A DNA stretch of 64,000 bases from Anastrepha obliqua (taxonomy: Eukaryota > Arthropoda > Insecta > Diptera > Tephritidae), in the NCBI RefSeq assembly GCF_027943255.1, contig NC_072892.1:120793792-120857791 (forward strand). The letters run 5' to 3'. Below are positions 56,110 through 64,000 of the stretch, piece after piece (position 1 is the stretch's first letter; each line of letters opens with the position of its first letter). The position numbers and the translations under genes are program-made. Under the pieces are notes generated by a model. That model saw only the letters and a list, made by a program, of their open reading frames with translations. It ran no database searches and was not told the origin of the DNA.

Positions 56110-57975
56110 TGCTGCTTTTACTTCCAAGTCTTTGTCTTCAGACCTTCGTTTTTAGATAATCTTAAGAAAAAAAAACTGTTGACTTTTCTGAACTCTGCTG
56201 TTAAATCAGAATCACACGATTTGTATGCTAACTTAGCACTTAGAATTACTAAATATTTCAGTGATGATTTTTCTGCCTTCGCTATTAGCTTTATTTTTCG
56301 TGCAAGAGGAATTCTTGTTAATCCAAAAGCGTTTTGGATTTTTGTAAATTCGAAGAAATCTGTTTCCAATATTCCGTCGGCTCTTTTTTCGATGACAAGG
56401 CTGCTAATACTCCAGCCGATGCCGCTAATCTCTTCGCTGAGTTCTTTAAGTTCAATTTTGCATCGACCTCTGACAGTGAGGAAAGTGTTTTCTTCGATAT
56501 ACAACCATCTATGGACTTCGGAAAGCTAGTATTGTCCATTGAAGATGTCTTTAGAGGCATTACTCGACTTAAATCGTCTTCAAACACTGATGCTGAGGGT
56601 CTGTCTGCGATGTTATTCGTGCGATTCTTACCTATATCCTCTGTTGTTAATCTTTAGCAAATAACTAACTTCGGGTACTTTTATTTGACGCCTGGAAATT
56701 GACTTTCATTTCACTCATTATCAAGAGCGGTAATAAAACGATATTAGTAACTGCAGGTCTATTTCCGGACCGCTCAACAGTGTCTAATTTAGTTGTATTT
56801 ACAGATGATTGTACCGCTGCCTTTCAATCAGGTCACCAGGTTGGCATGGTTTATACCGACTTCTCTAAGGCTTTTGATCGGGTTTCCCATAGAATTAGAA
56901 TAAAAAAATTAGTCTGCATTGGTTTCCACTCAGCCTTCTTAAGTTGGATTTCATCTTACTTACATAATCGCCATTGTTTCGTCCTAATCGACAATGTTAA
57001 GTCTCTTCCTTTTGCTGCTTGTTCTGGGGTTCCACAAGGCCCGTTTTTTTATCTGCTTATCAATGATATTTACTCTTGCTTCTCGTCAGCAAGATTCCTG
57101 CTTTATTCAGACGACGTTAAGATTTATTCGACGATTAGTAACTCCCTCGACTCTGTATGGATGCAAATTGATTTAGATAATTTCAGCATCTGGTGTATCA
57201 ATAATCGTCTATCGCTCAACCTAAATAAATGCTTCCAAATTACCTTTTCCAAGCGTGCCTGTTACGTGTAGGTGAAATTAAAGATTTGGGTGTAATATTT
57301 GATTCGAAACTTACTTTTACTAGTCATATAAATTTAATTATTGCCAAATCTTACGCCATTCTTGTTTCTGTTAATTATGTGTCATAGCTCTCTGACCCTT
57401 ATACACTGTAGCTTTTGTATACGCCGTTTTTGCATTCCAAACTGGAGTATGCATCCTTCATTTGGTCTTCGTATTATACGTGCCATGCTGCTAGAATTGA
57501 ACGAATCCAAAAAGTATTCTTACATTTCGCGTTGCGTAATTTACGCTTTTCGGATCCTATCCCAACATATGAAGCGCGATGCTTATTGATCAACTTAAAA
57601 TTATTGCAAAGCAGGAGAATAGTCCTATACTTATCTTTCATTTTTGACTTAATCCGTCGTGCTGTTGAGTGTCCGGTACTTCTTGAGAGAATTTTCTTTA
57701 ATATTCCGGCCAGAGCTCTGCGTAGGTCGGAGTTCTTCTATATTGGTCATTCAAAATCTCTTTATGCCTAGAAAGCCTCTCTAAATTTTTTTAGATAGAT
57801 CTTTCATTTTCAAAAGATCACCTATTAAAATATTTGAATATTTACTATAAATACTTTAATTTTACTTTCTTTTTTATTGTCTATTGACTTTGAAATATGT
57901 CCACTTAGCCTAAAGAATCTCTTACATTCATTGGCTTAATAAGTAAACAAATAAATAAGTAAATAAAAAAAAAAA
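56110..57975 (+). pseudogene. LINE ORF2 (CR1/jockey group), frameshifted, with TAAA-rich tail
   Basis: Plus strand: LRITKYFSDDF and ILVNPKAFWIFVNSKKSVSN, then in another frame NTPADAANLFAEFFKFNFAS and DVFRGITRLKSSSNTDAEGL. After a deletion of the block between IIKSGNKT and LFPDRSTVSNL comes the RT: VYTDFSKAFDRVSHR, GVPQGP, LLYSDDVKIYST (active site YSDD), WCINNRLSLNLNKC. In a third frame the tail reads EIKDLGVIFDSKLTF, KLEYASFIWS, LRNLRFSDPIPTYEARCLL and RRSEFFYIGHSKSLYA-stop (57771). The 3' end is AAATAAATAAGTAAATAAAA (57949-57975). At least three frame breaks. The endonuclease is absent. Sister copy at 29690-31137. Confidence 0.85.
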
Positions 57976-58489
57976 ATACATGCGATTTCTTATTAGAATG
58001 TAGAAAGTACCGCCTGTACAATTTGTAACTTGTGTGTTCCTGAAAACATCCAACACAGATGCCTATGATCTGCCCAATTTATAAGAATTTTCATTTACAG
58101 CATTTTCGTGAAAATACGTCTGATCTATCCAATATTATAAATAACTTAAATAGCTGTGACAATAGAGCTTTGTATAAATATCTATCCTGCTGCCTCAAGT
58201 ATAGGGAAATGATTTTAAATTAATTTTCATAACTTCACTTTTGAGTTTAAATAATAATATTTTGTGCGTACCGAAGTTTTTGTTATTGTTTGCGTTTTAT
58301 AATATTATAACACACTTGAGCCAAAACCCTTTGAATTAAAAATGTAGAAAATGGAACATCATAAGTATTCTTATTTTAAATTATTCCGACTGACAACATA
58401 TCGGTATTATAGTCGTACGTTCTACTAGTTATAAGTATTCATTGGATAAGTATAAAATAAAGAACATAACAGACATACATTCTGACAAA
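57976..58489. other. Non-coding
   Basis: AT-rich DNA between the LINE tail and the mariner end. Nothing recognised. Confidence 0.5.
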
Positions 58490-59459
58490 ATGGTATCGGG
58501 AATTGTTCAATAAAACGCCTCAAAGCGGCGTCCGCGCGTAGGCAATTTAAGTTTTGGGAAAAGGAAAAAGTCACAGGGGGCTAAATCCGGTGAATGCGGT
58601 GGTTGTTCGATGATATTTGTCGAGTTTTTGGTCAAAAAAGTGTTCACAATATGAGCCTTGTGAGACGGTGCGTTATCATAGTTCAAGATCCCTGAGTTTT
58701 CTTTCCACAAATTGGGCCGTTTCCTACGCGAATTCTCTTTCCAACGTGGCATAAATTCCAAATAATATTATTTATTTACCGTAGAACCATTTGGAACGAA
58801 TTTCGAGTGCACAACACCATGATAATCAAAGAAAAGGAGTAGCATGACTCTCACTTTTGACCGACTTTGAAGTGTTTTCTCATGTGGATGGCGCCATCCA
58901 GCCGTCTGTTGACTGTTGACTTGTTAAGATGCACCAGATAAACTTTGGCTCCGAATTCACTTACTCAAGCGTGTCTTCAGTCACCTTCTACCGATAAATT
59001 TTTTGAAAGAAATTGAACTCTCTCGGAAAGAGTTGAGCAGCCACGCGTCTCATGCCCAATTGATGATTTAAAATGTTGCGAATTGATTCCTGAGACACAC
59101 TAAGGTCACGAACTACCTCCGTCAAACTTAAGTGATGGCTTTCCACCACCATTTTATTGACCTTATCGACGTTTTCATCAGTTGAAGATGTTGATGGGTG
59201 ACCAAATCGGGGCAAATCTTCCACGATTTCTCGGCCCTCTGCAAAAGCCTTATACCACACGTAGAGCCGTGTTTTTAATAAAGCACACTCGCCATGGGCT
59301 TTCTGCAACATTTTCAATGATTCGGCATACGAAATCCCGTTCAAAAAATAAAATTGAAGACAGATTCTTCGTTCGATATTTATATCCATAGTGAAAATCG
59401 CAAAGCACACCTGCGGTTGAGTGATATATATTAATTAAATGCCAAAAACAAGGTACTTG
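58490..59459 (-). mobile_element. Mariner element, decayed, with recognisable ends
   Basis: The left end (GGTATCGGGAATTGTTCAAT at 58492) resembles the mariner end at 63328 (AAGTACCGGGAATGTTTAAA). The right end near 59459 reads AAGTACCTTGTTTTTGGCAT on the other strand. The transposase starts near 59390 (MDINIERRICLQFYFLNGIS) and shows ESLKMLQKAHGE, the first HTH, HLSLTEVVRDLSVSQESIRN (second HTH) and LGMRRVAAQLFPRE. After frame breaks come VRVMLLLFFDYHGVVHSKF, LNYDNAPSH (second Asp) and PPHSPDLAPCDFFLF (third Asp), 34 residues apart. The first Asp block is degraded to TEDT and the C-terminus stops at RGRRFEAFY. Dead copy of a different mariner group from 32383-33668. Confidence 0.85.
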
Positions 59460-59599
59460 ATAGATCACGCTCACACTCTGTGACTCTATAGAGGACAGTC
59501 TTACCAACATTCTAGAAAACAAAATTTAGACATTTAGAATTTATCTCACCTATTTTGAATGTCCGAAGTAACTAGTTTACCAAATTTCTTACAATTTCT

Positions 59600-59765
59600 T
59601 TAGTCAAATTTTTTCATGACGGAAATACTCTCGAAGGTTTTCTATTGCCTGCTATTAGAAAAAACTTTTTCTATCATTCGGTGTTTCGTGCCCAGGATCT
59701 TGCGCCTGTACACTTCCGAATAGTAGTCACGGATCAACCCATTTGGCCACGGCGGTCGTTTTTCC
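59600..59765 (-). repeat. SINE copy with tRNA-like head, degenerate
   Basis: On the minus strand GACCGCCGTGGCCAAATGGG and TTGATCCGTGACTACTATTC correspond to the head of the SINE at 872-1184 (A box region). CAGGCAATAGAAAACCTTCG and AGAGTATTTCCGTCATG match the start of its body. The 3' part is lost. Confidence 0.65.
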
Positions 59766-60619
59766 GTATGTCTAAGATGTAAAAAAAACCTCTTAATGGG
59801 TCTGTTACAAATGACCTGCTTTTAAAAAAATTATGGATATTATATCGTTTTATTTACAAGCAGAAACATTTTCACTCCCAGCTATTTGAACAGAGTGCCC
59901 TAATGCTTTGAATGTAAAAAAAACTCTGCTGAAATGCATTTTGCTGCCTCACTGATTTCATTAAATGCTCACATTGCTACCGGTGGGCGCCACAGGAGTA
60001 CACCGAACCAGTGCATCCAATTAATTACTCATACACACATGCACACATAGATATAAGCATGCTTTCATAAACACCTCCTTTGGACCTTGCAGTCTGAATA
60101 GTGGCAAAATATATTAAAGGAATTTATTTATAAAACTATGCATTTGCAATTCTCCTTACATATATTTGTGTATCTATTCACTTGCACAATAGCACGTAAT
60201 TAGAAATCCTGCTGGCATAAGAGCCACCCCACACAGACATGCTTACCAAAGTAAACTGAGCATAGGACCAGTAAGTATCAAAAAAAAAAAAAATTTTCAA
60301 ATAAAACATACGGTCTGTAAAAAGTGTTATTTTTTTACGCAAACAGGTGGCAAAAGCCTGCGAGAATGTGTGGTGCACCAAAGCACGCAGTGCCTCTGTG
60401 TCTGCACGATAAGAAATATCTGGATTCTGATATTCATTGACATTAGAGGGTGAAAAATTTTGATGTCTGGAACGCGTTCTAGAATCTTAATCCACTAAGA
60501 TGCAGCTCATGGTTCTAAAGTTATTGCCAGTTTCCTTTCATCGTATAGATTTATAAACCAATTTATAACATTTTTTTTAAGCAAAGATTTTTACCCTTTT
60601 CTTCAAAACACCATAACTT
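59766..60619. other. Non-coding
   Basis: 59940-60070 is GC- and CA-richer. No coding region or element end recognised before the LINE remnant. Confidence 0.45.
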
Positions 60620-61386
60620 GCGCTAGAATTTATAGATTTGAAAAGTTCGACCGGCTACCGATCCAGAAGAGATTTATGCCGCTTTTATGTATCAACGACG
60701 CTCTTAGAACCGCACCCGCTGATGCTCTGAATACTATTTTCTTTTTATCTCCCCTAGACTTGGTTGGTAAATAGAATGCAAGTAACATTGCAGCTCTGCT
60801 TGCCGCAACTAATCAAAAGTGCGATTGAGGTGTTGGACACTCAGCCATAACAATCCGTCATGGCACTCGGTCTGGAGTCAATTAACCCTGTTGACTTTTG
60901 TTTGGCTGAACCATAATTTAATAGATTATTTAGTACTTGAATTCTAGTTAGACGTAAGTGGGTTGACAATGTACCTGGTCAAAAAAACTGCTAACAGTTC
61001 TTTACTGATGGCTTGACGATAAAGTTGGCTATAACGTCTACTGTACAAAGCCAAAGGTGAGCATTTCGGCTCGTGTTCCTAATCACATTAGCGTATTTCA
61101 GGCTGAAATTCTAGTCATTAATGAGGCAAAAGCTATCCGGGAAGGCAAAAATTTGACTACCTTTAGAGAGATATATATTTATTCTGATGGTCAAGCAGTG
61201 ATTAAATCTTTCGGTTCCATTGTCACTAATTCCATCATTGCTCACAAATGCCGGGGATCTCTTGACGAGATGGCGGAATATTTCCGCATCCATTTGGTAT
61301 GGGTGCCAGAGCATAGTGACATACCAGGAGTTTGTAAGGCAGACAAATTAACTGAGGGCATCATTCTGCCACTTCTATCTACCTAA
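60620..61386 (+). pseudogene. RNase H-type LINE remnant: RT linker and RNase H
   Basis: Plus strand: PLLCINDALRTAPADALNTI and FFLSPLDLVGK form the connector after the RT. QFFTDGLTI carries the first RNase H Asp (about 61003). After a frame shift, SVFQAEILVINEAKAIREG (acidic second position), EIYIYSDGQAVIKSFGS (third) and RIHLVWVPEHSDIPGVCKAD (His block, with VPEHS for VPGHS) follow to a stop at 61384-61386. No RT core. It matches the group at 12772-14260, 28323-29070 and 45871-46140. Confidence 0.78.
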
Positions 61387-61459
61387 TGTTGTGTTTTATT
61401 GTTTTGAATGGTATAAATCTAATAAGCAGGAGTACAGCAAATTTAAAAAAGGATTTTTT

Positions 61460-62190
61460 GAAACTTGAGAATGCAGTGAAAAGCCTGTGCCTGCACATAA
61501 ATGATCAAAAACAATTTTTTGTGCACCGGAAAAGCTCTAAGCGAATGTATGTCTGCCATATTGATCGACAATTACACTTTTGAGCTGGTGGCATCGTTCA
61601 TATCTATCTTGAATCTATCATCTCTGCCGATGCAACAGCCAAACAAAAAGTGAGTGCAAGGCTCCAGGCGGCAAACGTGGTCTTCGTTTCGCTATGCAAG
61701 GCTCAAGGTTCTTTGTTTCTTTCTAAGCAAACGAAGCTGAAACTCTATAAAACAATAATTGCGTTACTTCTGAAACCTCGGAAGTGCGTAAGGCGAAGGA
61801 AGAAAAGCTTAACATATTTGAGCGAAAAATTATACGTCCCAGTCTTGGACCTCTGCGGATAGCTCCTGCCACTTGTCGTCTATGTTAAAATTATTACTGC
61901 CTAGCTGAGCTTAACGGCTTCCAAATCGCCGACTACATCAAACTACAGCGTGGGCTGGACACGTCCTGAGGATGGATCCAAAAGAAATTGCAAAAATGAT
62001 CAATAGTAGTAAGCTGTAGGTGCCTTTTAAAAGGGGTCGCCCAAGGAAAACCTGGATGGATGCAGTCAATGACGACGCCAAAATCTTTGGACTGAAAAAC
62101 TGAAGAATGTCTGAAAAGGATCGAGATTCTTGGTGGAAGTTATTGAGGAAGGCCAAGGTTCAATCCGGACCCTCACGCCAACCATGATGA
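61460..62190 (+). pseudogene. LINE reverse transcriptase C-terminal half (RTE-like)
   Basis: Plus strand: LCLHINDQK (the GL-IN--KT block), then ELVASFIYLESIISADATAK (YLGSIIS-DG block), QTKLKLYKTIIALLL, and in shifted frames AWAGHVLRMDPKEIAKMINS, KRGRPRKTWMDAVNDDAKIF and RMSEKDRDSWWKLLRKAKVQ. The GHVLRM ... GRPRKTWMD-V--D ... DR--W--L--AK tail is typical of RTE-type LINEs, as at 1195-1445 and 25056-25300. The catalytic blocks are missing. It begins about 75 bases after an unrelated RNase H-type LINE ends. Confidence 0.78.
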
Positions 62191-63327
62191 GGATTGAATT
62201 CAATCTAATTTTTTTAAAAACATTCCAAGATTATAAATATTATATTTTTCATACTTCACTTAATAAATTCACTTTGCACTCATTTTTTCACTGTCACACA
62301 TCGGACACGTCAAGTCACATTGTGGCTTTTAATATGACGAATGACTGATAAATACCAAAGTAGAGCATTATAAATTTTATAAAAAAGATCCTTAGACAAA
62401 AAAAGTTGTATGTGTATTTACAAAATTACACCCTTGTTGGTGTATCCATCAGAATAGAACATCAAAATTTGTTGGCGAGAATGACATTTTAAAAAATAGT
62501 AAGATGATTATTAATTCCTACCGCGTCGAACACAGGGTGCATAGTGCTAGTGTTAAAAATAGTAAATATAACACGTGGTTTTGTTGCTCAAGATATAGTC
62601 CAGTATTTCCACTTGCCAAACAACCAAGTAATTACAGAACCGTAGAAAGACCATAGCGACTTGTTATAAAGACCATAGCGAGATTTTTCCACCAAAATTG
62701 CGTGATGATTTCGAGAAGCATAAAACATGAAGCAGTGACAGTTTATTTGTTCAACAAAAAACAGGCTAAAATTTTTTATTTAATATTTATGACAGAAAAA
62801 CACGTTAAAAAGCGTCTATTTTTTCTTATGGCACAGCATCGCAGTATAAAAAAGCAGTTCAGTTTCATCAATATGGTTCATTTGATGAAGCAAAACCACA
62901 ATAAAAAACAAAAAAGCGCTCGCATTATGTTTTCAAAAAGGAGTATTAATTAAAAACACACGCAACTGCAATGAATTTGCAACAATCACGAATAGCAATG
63001 AAGATATTCTGCGCAAAAAAAGCATCATCGCAGAGAGTCGTGTTAAAAAAAATCAGATAAAATAGTGATCCTAATTGGGATGAAAGCTGCAATCAAAAGT
63101 GCGAATTAAAAACGAGTATGAACAATAATAATTCTTGCATTTGTGTAAGGTTTTTTATTTTGGTTCAATATAATTGGTATTGTTAACCCTCAAACGCCTA
63201 GTGTCCGCCAGCAACCAATCACATCCATGTGGCACAGTTTGAGTTTTGTATGAGCTTGACAGGATTTATTACGCGAATACTATTTTTAAATGATATTTAG
63301 TAGGCTATGACATATCCTATGATCTTA
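62191..63327. other. Non-coding or unassigned
   Basis: A minus-one frame near 62700-62910 reads PPKLRDDFEKHK ... IFSYGTASQYKKAVQF ... GSFDEAK with stops. The phrase FS-G-ASQYK recalls an uncharacterised family of transposon-type proteins, but the match is too short to call. AGACCATAGCGA occurs twice (62648, 62671). Confidence 0.35.
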
Positions 63328-63460
63328 AAGTACCGGGAATGTTTAAATGAAACAAAACAGAGTTAAAATTCAGGCAAATTTATATTATCTCCTTCAAAAT
63401 ATGACCCGTCTGAAGTAACACACATGTGCCAACGTTTCACCCTCCTCCATTAAAAACATA
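63328..63460 (-). mobile_element. Mariner 3' end, interrupted by a Tc1-like insertion
   Basis: After TA at 63326-63327 the plus strand reads AAGTACCGGGAATGTTTAAA, a mariner terminal repeat like that at 58490. On the minus strand, 63447-63370 encodes VKRWHMCVTSDGSYFEGDNI and ends in a stop, the canonical C-terminus of this mariner group. The upstream part of the gene is cut off at 63460 by CAGTGGCGAG, the terminus of another element. The rest would lie beyond the window. Confidence 0.8.
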
Positions 63461-64000
63461 CAGTGGCGAGTAGAAGTGGCTAATCGTTTGCCACATTTAT
63501 GCATTTTTGATTGCTATGCTTCATTTATTCAGAAATAAATCGAAACAATTCAAGTTTCATGTTTCTTGACACGCGAAAAGCCAAAAAAAGATAAAATATT
63601 TAGTTGAGTTTAACCGTTTCATCGTCTAACTTACTGTTTTGTTCAAAGTAAAGGAATTGTTTTCATATATAAATCAAAATGAAGAAGATTAATAAAAAAG
63701 TTGAAAATGAAATTGTCTCATTAATTGATCGCTCATCAAGGAAAATAGCACTGGCCGCATGAAAAGCTGCAAAAGCATCAAGTAAATGAAACGATGAACT
63801 ACGGCGGTCCTAGCCTTATGGTGTGGGCCTGCTTCACGTTTTGACATATCGGTCCATTGGTACGAATATTCGGGATAATGAACAAATAAGACTATTGGAA
63901 TATCTTACAGACCAACTTACCGGTTTCTTTTGACCTAAACGTATTTCCAACAGAAGAAATTATATTTCACCAAGACGGGAACTCGAAACATACCGCGAAA
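63461..64000 (+). mobile_element. Tc1-like element, internally deleted, running off the window
   Basis: Starts with CAGTGGCGAGTAGAAGTGGC directly after TA (63459-63460), the typical CAGT start and TA target of Tc1-like elements. The transposase begins at 63679 (MKKINKKVENEIVSLIDRSS then RKIAL), the first helix-turn-helix. It then jumps after about 30 codons to MNYGGPSLMVWACFTF, PLVRIFGIM, NILQTNLPV and EEIIFHQDGNSKHTAK (second catalytic Asp), with two stops between. About 150 residues, including the first Asp, are missing. The third acidic residue and right end are outside the window. Confidence 0.85.

Overview
The window looks like gene-poor nuclear DNA of an insect, most likely a dipteran of the tephritid fruit-fly type. 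It is AT-rich and has CATA and CAA/CAG simple repeats. It carries a tRNA-headed SINE of a kind I recall from tephritid genomes, and many Tc1/mariner, non-LTR (LINE), piggyBac and Helitron remnants. The species assignment is inference; the element identities come from reading the translated sequence. I see no rRNA or tRNA gene, no CRISPR array and no bacterial-style operon. Almost every long reading frame belongs to a transposon.

Layout. 1-1.5 kb: two ends of TTAA-flanked repeats, a SINE and a LINE C-terminus. 3.4-7.7 kb: a broken mariner, a broken DD41D (Visitor-like) transposase and another mariner-type remnant. 8.7-9.5 kb: a GC-rich repeat with 115-base units. 12-14.8 kb: two head-on LINE remnants that encode RNase H, then a short DD41D derivative with intact ends. 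16-22.9 kb: mariner remnants, three short inverted-repeat elements and a deleted DD41D copy. 24.4-31.1 kb: a piggyBac C-terminus and several LINE remnants, one split by a mariner fragment. 32.4-33.7 kb: one complete mariner with an unbroken 346-residue transposase and identical terminal repeats. 35.9-41.7 kb: a TTAA-flanked MITE, a SINE with a 9-base target duplication, and a 5'-truncated jockey-type LINE with a long open reverse transcriptase. 43-46 kb: a Tc1 deletion derivative, an alternating two-unit satellite and an RNase H fragment. 49.8-51.1 kb: a MITE with arms of about 110 bases and TGTA target duplications, then the one good candidate for a host coding exon (signal peptide followed by a strong splice donor). 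51.9-59.8 kb: a DD41D deletion derivative, LINE pieces, a Helitron lacking its middle, a frameshifted LINE and another mariner. 60-64 kb: two LINE remnants of different type, then a Tc1-like element inserted in the end of a mariner.

The parts do not form a pathway. They are layers of independent insertions. The mariner at 32383-33668 is the only element that looks able to make active protein. The others are templates for non-autonomous movement (SINE, MITEs) or dead copies. The host contribution appears to be non-coding DNA (intergenic or intronic) plus the first coding exon of a secreted or membrane protein near 50.9 kb, whose remaining exons were not found here. I found no convincing new functional system. 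The most unusual items are the dimeric satellite, the long-armed MITE, the DD41D deletion derivatives and the nested insertions.
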